This document shows positions 23,672-33,468 of a stretch of DNA of 34,532 nt, piece by piece. The DNA lies in the NCBI RefSeq assembly GCF_004348335.1, contig NZ_SMJW01000065.1:1-34532 (forward strand), given 5' to 3'. Position numbers and translations under genes: made by a program. Source of the DNA: Actinomadura bangladeshensis (GTDB lineage: Bacteria > Actinomycetota > Actinomycetes > Streptosporangiales > Streptosporangiaceae). Positions within the stretch are counted from its first letter, which is position 1. Every line of letters begins with the position of its first letter. The notes beneath the pieces are model-generated. The model did no database searches, was not told where the DNA came from, and worked only from the letters and a program-made list of their open reading frames with translations.

Positions 23672-25206
23672 AGCCGCTCCAAGCGGTCACGTACCCGGGT
23701 TGCCGACGGATGGTCGGAACCGGCCTCGCGGCTCAGATCGTCGTGCAGGTCGGCGAGCGTCCTGCGGGCCGCGTCGTGTTCCCCCACGGCATCCTCCAAC
23801 TCACCGACGCGGCGCCGCAGCTCCAGGACGCGAGGGTCGTCACCGGAGCGGACGGCGAGCTGGTCGGCGAGCAGCCCGCGCAGGAGCCGCAGCGCCAGCC
23901 CGTCGTCGCCGAGTCTGGCGTGGCAGTCGGCCTCGCCGAGGCGGCACTGCACGACCCGCTCGTCCTCCGCACCGAAACGTTCGGCCAGGTCGTCGCCGAG
24001 CCGCAGGAAGGCGCCGGCCGCCCTGCGGTCACCGGCGTCCGCGAGGATGTTGGCGTAGTACATCCGCAGCTTGACGGCGTCGGGGTCGTCCACCGTGAGA
24101 GGCCGGCCGCCCGGTTCGATGACCGCTTCGAGGACCTGGACCGCCTCGGCGTGCCGGCCCTCCCTGGCCATCGCGGCCGCCTCCCGGCGGGCCCGGCTCA
24201 TCTCCGTCCTGCTCACCCGTGGCGCGTCGTCGGTGCCCGGTACCCGCTTCGCCATGTCCCCGGCGGAGCGGTGCAGGATCCTGGTCAGCACGTCGGCGTA
24301 CATCCGGCGCGGGCTCGCCACCTGATCCGCCATGCCCGGCAGCGGACGCGCACCCGACACGTACTGGAGGAGCCTCCGATGCACGACGGCGGCGTCCGCG
24401 GGCCGCTTCGACGGGTCCTTGGCGAGCAGCTCCGCGACCAGGTCCGCAAGGTCGGGCGGCACCTCCGCGCGGAAGTCGGCGAGCGGGGTGGGCTTCGCGC
24501 CGACCTGCTGTTCGAGGATGGCGTACTCGGTGTCCCCGACGAACGGCGGACAGCCCGCGATCATCTCGTACAGGACGCAGCCGAGGGCGTACAGGTCGCT
24601 GCGCGCGGTGGCAGTCTCCGACCGGACCTGCTCGGGCGGCATGTACAGGGCGGTGCCGAGGATCGCGCCACTGCGGGTGAGCTTGCTGACGTCCGGATCG
24701 TGCAGCAGGGCCAGCCCGAAGTCGATGACCTTGACGGCGCCGTCCGGGCACAGGATGAGGTTGCTCGGCTTCAGGTCGCGGTGCAGGACGCCCTTCGCGT
24801 GCGCGGCGGCGAGCACGGCGGCGACCTGTGCGCCGATGGCGGCGGCCCATCCGAGCGGAACGGTTTCGGTCTCGGCGATGACGTCGTCCAGCCGGATGCC
24901 GTCGACGTACTCCATGACGATGAACATGCGCCGTGCGCGGGATGCGTCCTCGCTGACGCCCGCATCGTGGATCGCAGGCGCGCCCGGATGGCCGAGCCGC
25001 GCCATGACGCGCGCCTCCCGCAGGAAGCGTCTTTCCAGTTCGGCTAGGTCGTCGGGCACGTCCGTCAGCCGGACGAGCTTCACCGCGACGCGCCGGCCGA
25101 GCACGGCGTCGTGCCCACCCCACACCTCCCCCATGCCGCCCCGGCCGAGCGGCGCACGGTCGAGCGTGTAGCGGTCGTTGAGGACGATGGGGCCTGACGT
25201 GGTCAC
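23662..25206 (-). CDS. Serine/threonine protein kinase with C-terminal TPR-like region
   Basis: The 514-residue protein has a canonical Hanks-type kinase domain (about 13-275): glycine loop LGRGGMGEVW (20-29), K43, HRDLKPSN (142-149), DFG at 162-164 and the activation segment ending MPPEQ (189-193). There is no transmembrane helix and no PASTA domain. Residues about 330-514 form helical pairs (AREGRHAEAVQVLEAVIEPG, YANILADAGDRRAAGAFL, EADCHARLGDDGLALRLL) typical of TPR-like scaffolds. The frame stays open upstream into the metalloprotease gene, so I chose the GTG 32 bases after that gene's stop, where similarity to kinase N-termini (IVLNDRYTLDRAPLG) begins; the ribosome-binding site is weak. 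It is probably the last gene of the type I restriction operon and converges on the methylase-like gene. Its targets are unknown. Confidence 0.9.
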   Translation of the reverse strand: MTTSGPIVLNDRYTLDRAPLGRGGMGEVWGGHDAVLGRRVAVKLVRLTDVPDDLAELERRFLREARVMARLGHPGAPAIHDAGVSEDASRARRMFIVMEYVDGIRLDDVIAETETVPLGWAAAIGAQVAAVLAAAHAKGVLHRDLKPSNLILCPDGAVKVIDFGLALLHDPDVSKLTRSGAILGTALYMPPEQVRSETATARSDLYALGCVLYEMIAGCPPFVGDTEYAILEQQVGAKPTPLADFRAEVPPDLADLVAELLAKDPSKRPADAAVVHRRLLQYVSGARPLPGMADQVASPRRMYADVLTRILHRSAGDMAKRVPGTDDAPRVSRTEMSRARREAAAMAREGRHAEAVQVLEAVIEPGGRPLTVDDPDAVKLRMYYANILADAGDRRAAGAFLRLGDDLAERFGAEDERVVQCRLGEADCHARLGDDGLALRLLRGLLADQLAVRSGDDPRVLELRRRVGELEDAVGEHDAARRTLADLHDDLSREAGSDHPSATRVRDRLERLGP

Positions 25207-25238
25207 GCCGCCGAATGTACTGCGAATGTCAGCGGTGG

Positions 25239-25946
25239 TCAGCGTCCTTCGTCGGGAAGCCATAGCTCGGGGCCGTACCGGCGGAGCCGTTCGCGGCGTT
25301 CTTCGTAGCCGGTCATGGCGCGGTCGACGATCCGCCAGAACTCGGGACCGTGGTCGGCGCGTTCCAGGTGCGCCAGCTCGTGAACGAGAACGTAGTCGAT
25401 GAGGGTGGGCGGGAGCTGCATCGTCGCCCAGTGGATGTTGAGCCGTCCGCTGGACGAGCAGGACCCCCAGCGGTAGCCGAGCGGCATGACCCGCAGCCCG
25501 GTGACCTCGGCGCCCATCCGAGCCGCCCACGGCTCGACCCGCTTCGCCAGCCATGGTTCACCGACCCGCTGATACCAGCGGACGAGGTCCCGTGCGCCGC
25601 CGCCTTCGGTGAGCAGCAGCCTGCCTCGGACGAGCTTCACCGGCGTCTTGTCGTCCACGACCTTCAGCCGGTAGGAGCGGCCGAGGTAGAGGAACCCTTC
25701 GCCGGAGACGATGCGGCGCTCGGGGTGCGGTTCGCCGAGTTCACGATGCTGCGCGAGCTTGCCGTAGAGCCACGAGCGTTTGGACTCGACCATCTTGGCG
25801 AGTTCGTCGCGGGTGGTGGACGGCGGGACGACGGCGGTGACGGAGGCGTCCCGTTCCACGGTGAGCCGGACGGTGCTGCGGCGCTCGCTGACCGCCACCG
25901 CCACGTCGAGCTCGCCGACGCGCAACGTCCCCGGGAAATCACTCAC
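25239..25946 (-). CDS. YgjP-type (DUF45/M48-like) zinc metalloprotease
   Basis: The 235-residue protein carries the zinc-binding motif H189-E-L-A-H193 with the further conserved H199 in DHGPEFW, and the family signature GYRWGSCSSSGRLNIHWATM upstream of it. This is the YgjP-like metal-dependent hydrolase family, about 230 residues long, whose genes are very often located next to type I restriction hsdR genes. No signal peptide or membrane segment is seen, so it acts in the cytoplasm; the substrate is unknown. The GTG start follows GGGCGGGTGA. It begins 58 bases after the hsdR stop, with the kinase gene 32 bases beyond its own stop, which suggests co-transcription. Confidence 0.9.
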   Translation of the reverse strand: MSDFPGTLRVGELDVAVAVSERRSTVRLTVERDASVTAVVPPSTTRDELAKMVESKRSWLYGKLAQHRELGEPHPERRIVSGEGFLYLGRSYRLKVVDDKTPVKLVRGRLLLTEGGGARDLVRWYQRVGEPWLAKRVEPWAARMGAEVTGLRVMPLGYRWGSCSSSGRLNIHWATMQLPPTLIDYVLVHELAHLERADHGPEFWRIVDRAMTGYEERRERLRRYGPELWLPDEGR

Positions 25947-26004
25947 CCGCCCAGGATGTCAGGCCACACCGTCAGCGCAGTTCACTGGACACGCCGCCAC
26001 CCGG

Positions 26005-29000
26005 TCACGATCGCGGTATGCGTTCGCGGTTGGCCTTGATGACTTCGAACAGCTGCCCGGCGAGCTTCTCCACGTTCTTTTCGTCTGCGAGGTGCCGACC
26101 GTAGAGGATGCCGCAGATCTCACCGCGGAACTCCTCCCGGTCGGTCTCCTTGCTGGAGTGCCAGTAGTCCTTGCGGTGAATGACCTCGATGGCGCGGTGG
26201 TAGACGTCCTGTACCGCGTCGACGCAGTCGTGGATGCGCGGGTCGTCGTCGGAGGTGGCGACCTCCTGGGCGAGGACGCCGTAGAGCGCGCTCTCGACTG
26301 GGCTGAGGCCGTGCGGGTTCTCAGGCGCGTCCTCCCGCAGCTCGGTGATGAGGCCCTCAAGGGCGAGGATCTGCTGGTTCCAGTCTTCTTTGAGCTGCTG
26401 GAGGATCTCCTCCAGGCGTTCGCTGAGCTGCTGGTAGTAGGCCGGGTCCTTGGCCTTGTTGACGGTGATGTGGTGCCGGATGGCGTGTTCCATCTCGGAC
26501 GCCTTCGCGCGTGACCCGCCGGGCAGCGCCTCAACTTTTTCCGTGAAGTCGGGCGCGGTCAGCGCGACCGGCGGCAGCATCTGCTCGATACCGAGGGAGG
26601 TGACGTGCTCGTCGATCAGGTGCTTGATGCGCCCGCCGTACGCGGCCGGGTCGAACTCGCCGTCGTCCACCCGGTACCGCCGCGACGCGGTGATCTTCAC
26701 GACCGTGAACCGTTTGAGGTCGGCCTCGAACGGCTTCACGGCCGGGTCGGGCAGGACGGCGTTGTAGGTCTTGGCGAAGAGCGCGAAGTCGGCGTTGAAC
26801 CGGTCGCGCAGTTCGGTGTCGGCCAGCTCCTCGACGCAGCTCTCGACGTCGTCGGGGTCGCGGAACATCAGCCGGACGCGGTTGCAGCGCGGTTCCAGCT
26901 TCGCCGTCTCGGCCTTGACGTCCTTCAACGCCTGCTCGACGTCAGCGAGGTCGTCCTTGTCGAAGGACTGGTGTGCGTAGACCTTCAGCGCTTCCACGAG
27001 GTTCTGCGCGACGCCCTGATAGTCGACGACGTAGCCGTACTCCTTGCCGTCGGCGGTCCGGTTGACGCGGGCCACGGCCTGGAGGAGATCGTGCTCCTTG
27101 AGCCGGCGGTCAAGGTACATGACCTGCTCGATCGGGGCGTCGAAGCCGGTGAGCAGCATCGCGTTGACGATGACGAACCCGGTGTTCGACTCGCTGAACG
27201 GCTTGAGGAAGTCGTTGACGCGGGCGTCCTGCTTCGCCTTGTTCGTCCACTCGGCGAGTTCGGCCTCGTGCTCGGTGTCGCCTTCGGAGATGACCGGGGC
27301 GAACTCCATGCGTTTCAGCAGGTCGAGGTGGTGGTGGGCGCCGACGAGGTACGCCTGGCGGGGTTTCAGCTCGTCCAGGGGCTTGTCCAGGACGCGCTCT
27401 GGGAGGGCTTCGACTTCGGCGACCAGTTCGTCCCGGGCGGCCATCAGGGCATCGCGGTACTGGACGGTGGTGAGCCGGTCGAGCGCGACGACCTGCGCTT
27501 TGAAGCCTTCGGGGAGGACGCGCTGGACGTAGTGGCGGAGCATGTGCTTCGCCTTGGCGGCGATGAGCCGCTCGGCGGCCGAAACCTTCGCCTTGGTGGC
27601 GTACCGGCGTTGGAGCTGCTCGCGGTCCTCCGGGGACAGTTCTTCGAACATCTCGTCCACGACCTCGTCGAGGTCGCGACCGTCCTGGACGGCGCCCCTC
27701 ACTTTGAGACCCTCGTACAGGATGGGGACGATGACGCCGTCCTCTTCGGCATCCTTCAGCCGGTACATGTCGATCCATGTGCCGAACAGTTCCATGCTCG
27801 TCTTGCGCCGGCCCTTCTTCGTCATGATCGGCGTCCCGGTGAACCCGATCCGGGCCGCGTTCGGCAGCGCGACCTGGAGGTTCGTGCCGAGCGACGCGGT
27901 GTGCGACCGATGCGCCTCATCGACCAGGACGACGATCGAGTCGTCCGCGTTGACCTCGCCGAGCGAAGTGTCCGCGGCCATCCCCGGCCCGGACGCGCCC
28001 CCGCTCCCCTGCTTCTGGATCATCACGAAGACCAGGCCCGGCCCATGCTTGCCGAGGATCGCGCGCGCCCTCGCCGAGGACTTGGCGACGTCCACGGTTT
28101 CGTTACTCAGCTCCATGGTCGAGCTGAGCTGCCCCTGGAGCTGGGTGCGGTCGGTGACGACGACGACCTTGAAGTGCTTCAGGTCGTCGCTCGCGCGGAG
28201 CTTGCGGACCAGGAAGGTCATGGTCAGGCTCTTGCCGGACCCCTGCGTGTGCCAGACGATCCCGCCCCGCCTGTCCCGCTCCCCGTCTTGCTTCTTGGTC
28301 TCCCCGGTCCGCAGCCGCCGGACGGCCCGGTCCACGGCCCGGAACTGCTGGTAGCGGGGAGCGGCCTTGATGGTCTTGCCGTCGTCGGTGACCATGAACG
28401 TCACGTAGTTGTGGACGATGTCCAGCAGCCGCGCCTTGTCGAACAGGACGTTCGCGAGGATCTCCTGCCTGCTCACCGCGTCGGCCGGCTTGTCGAAGCG
28501 GTCGCCCAGGTCTTCCCGCGTCAGCGGATACGGGTCACGCCACGGGACGTAATGCTCGTAGCGGGCGGTGATCGTGCCGAGCTTCGCGTCCTCGCCACTG
28601 CTCACAACGGTCAGTTGGACGGTGTGGAAGAGCCGCTGATTCCCGAGCCTGACTTCGCCCTTGGTCTGCTCGGAGTACCGGAGGAGCTGCCCGACGGCGT
28701 TGATCAGACTGCTCGTCTGCGGCTTCTTCGCCTCCAGCACGACGAGCGGGATGCCGTTCACGAACAGGACCACGTCCGGGATGATCGGGTGCCCGTTGCC
28801 GGGCACGTCCACCCGGAACTGATTGACGACCGTGAACAGGTTGTTGTCGGGGTTCTGCCAGTCGATGTAATGGACGGCACGGCTCTTGCCGCCCTCCCAG
28901 CCGACCACCCCGTCCACCACGGTGCCTTCGAGGAGAAGCTTCGTGGCGGTCTGGTTCGCCTCAATCAGGTTGCCGGACGCGGGGATGCGCTTCAGTTCGT

Positions 29001-29244
29001 TGACGGCCTGGTCGATGCGGTCATCATCCAGCCAGGGCTGGCCGTCCGGGTCGAGGTTGATACGGTAGATGGCATCCCGCAACCGGTCTTCAAGGAAGAC
29101 CTCGTCAAAGCCGGCCCGCCCGGAGTCAAAGGGATTGAGCGGCATCACCGATTCCGGCGGAGCCCCTTGGAGATGCTCCCAGCCCATTCTCTTGAGCTGC
29201 TCGATGAGCGGGCGCTCGACCAGCCGGTACTCCCAATCCACCAT
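26005..29244 (-). CDS. hsdR: Type I restriction endonuclease subunit HsdR
   Basis: The 1079-residue protein has the standard HsdR layout. The N-terminal PD-(D/E)XK nuclease shows D157 (IIPDVVLF) and E171-A-K173 (VVLEAKKP). The SF2 helicase/translocase motor has Walker A TQGSGKS (about 333), DEAH at VVLVDEAHRSH (about 443), motif III GFTGTPI, and later motifs including FVIVNAMLLTGFDAP and QAVARVNR. A helical C-terminal region would bind the HsdM/HsdS complex. Length and motifs are complete, with no sign of inactivation. ATG 29244 follows GGGAG by about eight bases. The gene lies 92 bases after hsdS. With HsdM and HsdS it would translocate DNA and cut unmodified target DNA at a distance. Confidence 0.96.
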   Translation of the reverse strand: MVDWEYRLVERPLIEQLKRMGWEHLQGAPPESVMPLNPFDSGRAGFDEVFLEDRLRDAIYRINLDPDGQPWLDDDRIDQAVNELKRIPASGNLIEANQTATKLLLEGTVVDGVVGWEGGKSRAVHYIDWQNPDNNLFTVVNQFRVDVPGNGHPIIPDVVLFVNGIPLVVLEAKKPQTSSLINAVGQLLRYSEQTKGEVRLGNQRLFHTVQLTVVSSGEDAKLGTITARYEHYVPWRDPYPLTREDLGDRFDKPADAVSRQEILANVLFDKARLLDIVHNYVTFMVTDDGKTIKAAPRYQQFRAVDRAVRRLRTGETKKQDGERDRRGGIVWHTQGSGKSLTMTFLVRKLRASDDLKHFKVVVVTDRTQLQGQLSSTMELSNETVDVAKSSARARAILGKHGPGLVFVMIQKQGSGGASGPGMAADTSLGEVNADDSIVVLVDEAHRSHTASLGTNLQVALPNAARIGFTGTPIMTKKGRRKTSMELFGTWIDMYRLKDAEEDGVIVPILYEGLKVRGAVQDGRDLDEVVDEMFEELSPEDREQLQRRYATKAKVSAAERLIAAKAKHMLRHYVQRVLPEGFKAQVVALDRLTTVQYRDALMAARDELVAEVEALPERVLDKPLDELKPRQAYLVGAHHHLDLLKRMEFAPVISEGDTEHEAELAEWTNKAKQDARVNDFLKPFSESNTGFVIVNAMLLTGFDAPIEQVMYLDRRLKEHDLLQAVARVNRTADGKEYGYVVDYQGVAQNLVEALKVYAHQSFDKDDLADVEQALKDVKAETAKLEPRCNRVRLMFRDPDDVESCVEELADTELRDRFNADFALFAKTYNAVLPDPAVKPFEADLKRFTVVKITASRRYRVDDGEFDPAAYGGRIKHLIDEHVTSLGIEQMLPPVALTAPDFTEKVEALPGGSRAKASEMEHAIRHHITVNKAKDPAYYQQLSERLEEILQQLKEDWNQQILALEGLITELREDAPENPHGLSPVESALYGVLAQEVATSDDDPRIHDCVDAVQDVYHRAIEVIHRKDYWHSSKETDREEFRGEICGILYGRHLADEKNVEKLAGQLFEVIKANRERIPRS

Positions 29245-29297
29245 GACGCCACTCCCGCCTCGAGAAGAGGATCATCGCTTCGTCTACAGACGCCCGC

Positions 29298-29311
29298 CCT
29301 AGCAGGCTAGG
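29298..29311. repeat. Small inverted repeat between hsdS and hsdR
   Basis: CCTAGC-AG-GCTAGG is a perfect inverted repeat with 6-bp arms in the 92-base hsdS-hsdR gap. It could be an operator or a weak hairpin affecting hsdR expression; no function is shown. Confidence 0.3.
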
Positions 29312-29336
29312 ACGAACCACGCCGCTCATGCAGGTC

Positions 29337-30542
29337 TCAAAGGCTCTCCACCACGGCTTCGGCCTCCGGCACCCGCGCCCGCCCCGTCAACAAATCCTCC
29401 GCCAGCCCCTGTTTCAGGGTCAGCAACTTCTCCGTCATAGCCAGCTCCACGTCGAGTCTGGCTCTGGCTTCCTTCATCAAATGAATGAATCTATCCTGCT
29501 CAACAACTGAGGGCAGGGGTATGGGCATCGCCTTCAGCTGCGTCGAGTTGATCGTCGCAAGGTTGGTTGTTTGCTTGGCTATACCAAGAAAGTAAGCCTT
29601 ACCCTCGATCGATCCGGCATAGGCGGCCATGAATTCAGGACGAATGGTTTCACGTCGGCAACGCACACGGAAGATGTGGTTCTGGCATATGCAGGGATCT
29701 ATGCGACCATCCCAGACTGCACCTCGCCCGAGCTTGTCGATGTCCCCGCCCTCCGTCAGGAGTACATCTCCAACCTCAAGGAGATAACGCGCGACCTCTG
29801 AGCGAGCAACTCGGACTGTCTTCATCTCCGAAGTGTCGATGTAACCGTCCTGAACGTTGGCGACGCGCAGGTATGGAAGTTCAATCCCGCTCTCAACATC
29901 ACCACCCAGAGTCACACCACTACCTATGTCAGCAACCTCGTCCAGACGGGCCGACTTCACATTCTGGACGATCAGGGAAAGCTGCTCCTCGCTAACCCCT
30001 TGCGCGACTGCAACGAGCTTCTTAACCACGCGACGTTGGCACTCAATCTGCGCGTCGAGAGCATCGAGAATATCCGCGATCCGCCGCTGCTCAGGAACTG
30101 ACGGGAGCTTGACAACGAAACTAGCCACATCGGACTCGTTGACAGCGGGATAATTCGAACCGACGGCCACTCTTTCGGCCTGCACGAGCGCTTCGCCACT
30201 CAACATCCAGTGATAGATGAAACGAGGTTCTGCCACTCCCGCCTTCGCTCGCAGCACCGAGAACCCCGTTGAGGCAATAAGTGTCTCTTGGCCGCGGTCC
30301 ACAAATCCATGAGACTGTTGAGTGGGGCGCACAGTACCAAAAAGGCAATCCCCAAGCCGGACACGCCGCTGAGCTCGCGAAGGCGCGGTAGAGGTTTGAT
30401 ATGTTTCCAGGTCATCCCAGTTGACGACCCCACGACTAACGGCACTGAGATCAATATATTTGAATGGGGTATCAGATCCCAGTTCGCCACTCACCCCTTC
30501 TGGGTTAATGTGCACTATATCCCGAAGTCTGACATCATACAT
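29337..30542 (-). CDS. hsdS: Type I restriction specificity subunit HsdS
   Basis: The 401-residue protein has the two-half architecture of HsdS: a target recognition domain (about 1-150) ending in the conserved helix entry [21 protein letters not shown], and a second target recognition domain (about 205-350) ending in [20 protein letters not shown]. The two central and C-terminal helices form the spacer coiled coil that holds HsdM. The ATG at 30542 overlaps the hsdM stop by eight bases and follows GAGGAG; an in-frame TTG five codons upstream is less likely. The GC content is visibly lower than in flanking genes (one 60-base line, 30421-30480, is about 47 percent), as expected for recombining specificity domains. 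The DNA target cannot be read from sequence. Confidence 0.95.
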   Translation of the reverse strand: MYDVRLRDIVHINPEGVSGELGSDTPFKYIDLSAVSRGVVNWDDLETYQTSTAPSRAQRRVRLGDCLFGTVRPTQQSHGFVDRGQETLIASTGFSVLRAKAGVAEPRFIYHWMLSGEALVQAERVAVGSNYPAVNESDVASFVVKLPSVPEQRRIADILDALDAQIECQRRVVKKLVAVAQGVSEEQLSLIVQNVKSARLDEVADIGSGVTLGGDVESGIELPYLRVANVQDGYIDTSEMKTVRVARSEVARYLLEVGDVLLTEGGDIDKLGRGAVWDGRIDPCICQNHIFRVRCRRETIRPEFMAAYAGSIEGKAYFLGIAKQTTNLATINSTQLKAMPIPLPSVVEQDRFIHLMKEARARLDVELAMTEKLLTLKQGLAEDLLTGRARVPEAEAVVESL

Positions 30543-32976
30543 ATCCAAGCTCCTCAAGGAAACCCTCCAGCCTCGAAGCTGCTACCTTGCGAGCCGCCTC
30601 GTGCTCACAAAGAGTGACGCCATACTTATTAAGCCAAGCATGGAAAGTGTCAAACAACGTGCGGCGTGTGACTGCAGTGCGTGCACCAAGACGGGCGGAT
30701 AGCGAATACTTGAGCACGTTAAGAACCAAATCGAGGCGAGAGTGATCCTGCAAATCTCTTACTGCATCCGTGAGACGCGCGATAAAAGCCGCCTCAACTG
30801 CCACAAGATCACGCCGAGCCTTCGCCGTATCGCTCTTGAGTTGCTTTATATCCACCTTGCTCAAGAGTTGCTCTGGTAGATCGGCGTCCTCATCCTCTTC
30901 TCTCGGCTTAGTGGTAGCGGCTTTATATCTCACGCTGAGATCGGCGTACTTAGACTCGGCCTGCTCCAACTCAAAGAGATAGTCAGGGATCAAAGCTGGC
31001 ACAACTTGATGGGCACGTGCTTTGCGCTTTTCGGCCGCTATCTTTTGCTTATCCCAGTACTCCGCTTGTTCCTCATCCAACTCAAAGGCAGTCCTGATCG
31101 TTGTCAGCCAACCTTCAACCACCCCGTCGAAACCGTTGACGGAGAGAGTTTTGGTGTCGTGTTTGTTTTCGCCCCACCAGGCAGCGACAACACCAGCCAG
31201 TTCGTACCGGTCGAGCAGGCCGAAGGGCTCAAGTTCAGCAACGAATGAGTCGAGTAGCTCCCGACGGGTCTCCATGACCGCGTGGGACTCTGGGAGTTCG
31301 GTCAGGCGCTTGCTGTGGCGGCTCCACCAGTCCTCAAATGCCCCGTGTAGCCGCTTCTCAGCGGGCTCGGCTAGTTCAGGAATTCGCTCGGCTGTGTGCT
31401 CCCAGCCCTCAGGAAGGAAGTCGTAGTAGTCAGCGTCACGCTCGATGAACAGAGTGCTGGGATCGATGCCGAAGGCTTGGAAGAGGTGGGCCTTGTCCGC
31501 CACCTCCTTCTTCGGGACACCGCCGTGAAGGTGGGCGCGGACGTCCTGCGGCTCAGGCGGCGGGGTGTTGTCGACGTACCGGCGGATGTTGAGGTTGAAG
31601 TCGTTCTCGCGGAGCTCTGAGATGTCCACGACTCGGGCGAAGCCAGGAATGTCGCGGTATTCCTCGAAGGCCGAGACGATCTTCTCAGTGTGCTCTGGCT
31701 CCAGGTAGTTCTGTGCGCGGCCGGCGGTGTACTCGCGGTCGGCGTTGATGAAGAGGACCTTGTTACGACGCTCCTCCGGACGTCGGGCGCTGCCACGTAG
31801 GACAAGGACGCAGGCCGGGATGCCGGTGCCGTAGAAGAGGTTCGCTGGCAGGCCGATGACCGCCTCCAGCCGATCACCCTTGATGATGCCCTCGCGAATC
31901 TCCCTTTCCTTGCCGCCTCGGAAGAGGACGCCGTGGGGCATGACGGTTGCGCCGATGCCGTCCGGCATCAGGACCGAGAGCACGTGCTGGGCGAACATCA
32001 GGTCCGCCTTCTTGCCGGTCTCCGGGGCAAAGCCGTACTTGAAGCGATCCGGGTACTCCATGCCGGACATGCTGTAGTTCAGCGAGAACGGCGGGTTGGT
32101 GAGCACGCGGTCGAAGCGCATCAGCTCGCCGCCCTCCTTGTGGAGGGGGTTGGCGAGGGTGTCGTCGTTGCGCAGGTCCGCGTTCAGTACTCCGTGCAGG
32201 ATCATGTTCATCTTGGAGATGGCCCACGTCCCGCCGTTGTACTCCTGGCCGGCGAGGGTCAGGTTCCGGGCGTCGTGACCGTGCTCCTCGACGTACTCCT
32301 TGGCGTGGATGAGCATTCCGGCCGACCCCGAGCACGGGTCGTAGATGCGCATGTCAGGGCCGGGCTTGACGAGCCGGACCATCATCCGGACGACGCCACG
32401 CGGCGTGTAGAACTCGCCGCCCTTCTTTCCGGCCGAGTCGGCGAACTGGCCGATCAGGTACTCGTAGGCCGCGCCCAGCAGGTCGGGGAACTCGAAGTCC
32501 TCGTTGCGGAGGCGGTAGCGGTCAAAGTGGTCGACCAAGCTCTGGAGCCGCTTGTTCGGGATGGTGGACTGGCCGACCTTGCGGGTGAAGTCGATGTGTT
32601 CGAGGACGCCTTCGAGCGCACCCGTGTTGGCCTTCTCCAGCGCGTCCAGGGCCTTGTTCAGGAGGCTGCCGACGCCTCCGGCACGCGAGTTGTCCTTGAT
32701 GTACTGCCAGCGGGCCTCTTCGGGGACGAAGAAGCTCTTGCCCCGGTAGATCCACGGGGCGTTGGTGGCGGCCTCAGCCTCCTCTTCGGAGCGGCCCGCC
32801 TTGATCTGCTCGGCCTTGAGGCGCTGGCGGACGGAGTCGAACTCGTCCGATGCCCGCTTCAAGAAGAGCATCCCGAAGATGTACTCCTTGAACTCTGAGG
32901 CGTCCATCTTGCCGCGAAGGATGTCGGCTGCCCCGAACAGGTGTCGTTCCAACTGCGGCAGGGTCAGTCTCGCCAC
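30535..32976 (-). CDS. hsdM: Type I restriction adenine methyltransferase HsdM, long form
   Basis: The 813-residue protein has an HsdM N-terminal domain ([18 protein letters not shown]), SAM motif [12 protein letters not shown] (about 210) and catalytic motif IV TNPPF (about 293), both intact. It is longer than the usual 500-odd residues: about 300 extra C-terminal residues (from near 500) are charged and helical and end at the hsdS junction. The GTG start follows GAGGAG by eight bases. The last roughly 250 codons have lower GC, continuous with hsdS, so the 3' end may have been exchanged together with hsdS. It methylates adenine in the sequence recognised by HsdS and protects host DNA. It heads an operon with hsdS, hsdR, the metalloprotease and probably the kinase. 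Confidence 0.96.
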   Translation of the reverse strand: MARLTLPQLERHLFGAADILRGKMDASEFKEYIFGMLFLKRASDEFDSVRQRLKAEQIKAGRSEEEAEAATNAPWIYRGKSFFVPEEARWQYIKDNSRAGGVGSLLNKALDALEKANTGALEGVLEHIDFTRKVGQSTIPNKRLQSLVDHFDRYRLRNEDFEFPDLLGAAYEYLIGQFADSAGKKGGEFYTPRGVVRMMVRLVKPGPDMRIYDPCSGSAGMLIHAKEYVEEHGHDARNLTLAGQEYNGGTWAISKMNMILHGVLNADLRNDDTLANPLHKEGGELMRFDRVLTNPPFSLNYSMSGMEYPDRFKYGFAPETGKKADLMFAQHVLSVLMPDGIGATVMPHGVLFRGGKEREIREGIIKGDRLEAVIGLPANLFYGTGIPACVLVLRGSARRPEERRNKVLFINADREYTAGRAQNYLEPEHTEKIVSAFEEYRDIPGFARVVDISELRENDFNLNIRRYVDNTPPPEPQDVRAHLHGGVPKKEVADKAHLFQAFGIDPSTLFIERDADYYDFLPEGWEHTAERIPELAEPAEKRLHGAFEDWWSRHSKRLTELPESHAVMETRRELLDSFVAELEPFGLLDRYELAGVVAAWWGENKHDTKTLSVNGFDGVVEGWLTTIRTAFELDEEQAEYWDKQKIAAEKRKARAHQVVPALIPDYLFELEQAESKYADLSVRYKAATTKPREEDEDADLPEQLLSKVDIKQLKSDTAKARRDLVAVEAAFIARLTDAVRDLQDHSRLDLVLNVLKYSLSARLGARTAVTRRTLFDTFHAWLNKYGVTLCEHEAARKVAASRLEGFLEELGYV

Positions 32977-33134
32977 GGGGCGGTCTCCTCGGCTCGGTCA
33001 ACTCCAGGGCACAGCGCGTCACCGGGCCAGCGACGCCACACCAGTCTCTCAGCCCCCTGTGACACTCGGCGAGGACTTCGCATCAATACCGAAGCCCATC
33101 ACTACGAACGCCGAAGCTATGGCTGTGAACTGAG

Positions 33135-33164
33135 TTTATAGCACTTCGCCCAGTATCTCCTCAA
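33135..33164 (-). promoter_or_regulatory. Promoter-like sequence for the hsdM operon
   Basis: On the minus strand TTGAGG (33164-33159) and TATAAA (33140-33135) are 18 bases apart, a good match to a housekeeping promoter. It lies about 160 bases upstream of the hsdM GTG, in a 223-base stretch with no gene between hsdM and the terminator at 33200. Confidence 0.5.
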
Positions 33165-33199
33165 CGGCATGGAGTCCCTGCCGCCGTCCGACAGCACAA

Positions 33200-33230
33200 C
33201 ACGCCGTACCTCGGGCCGAGGTACGGCGTG
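33200..33230 (-). terminator. Strong hairpin terminator after the DUF397 gene
   Basis: A perfect inverted repeat with 15-base arms (CACGCCGTACCTCGG and its complement around one central G) begins 11 bases after the DUF397 stop. It lacks a U-tract, which is usual in actinobacteria. It would insulate the hsdM promoter from the regulator operon. Confidence 0.75.
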
Positions 33231-33241
33231 CGACTGGGGCC

Positions 33242-33448
33242 TCAGAGGTCGTATGCACCCCGCTTGATCTGCGACATCATCTCTTCCCACACGCCCCGTC
33301 CCAGGTACAGCACGTCGCCATCGCGGTCCTTGGAGTCCCGCATAGCGTTCACACCATCAAGCAGCGCAACCTCCACGCACTCACCGCCCGAACTCCCGCT
33401 GTGGGAACTCTTGCGCCACACCACACCGCTCAAGGCGGGCTCCCTCAT
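33242..33448 (-). CDS. DUF397 domain protein
   Basis: The 68-residue product has the family hallmark WRKSSHSGSSGGECVEVA followed by the VRDSKD-like segment AMRDSKD. DUF397 proteins occur almost only in actinobacteria and are usually encoded beside an XRE/DUF5753 regulator, whose activity they may antagonise, as in toxin-antitoxin-like pairs. The ATG begins 20 bases after the regulator's stop, so the two form one operon. Confidence 0.93.
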   Translation of the reverse strand: MREPALSGVVWRKSSHSGSSGGECVEVALLDGVNAMRDSKDRDGDVLYLGRGVWEEMMSQIKRGAYDL

Positions 33449-33468
33449 TACGAAACCTCGTCTCTACC

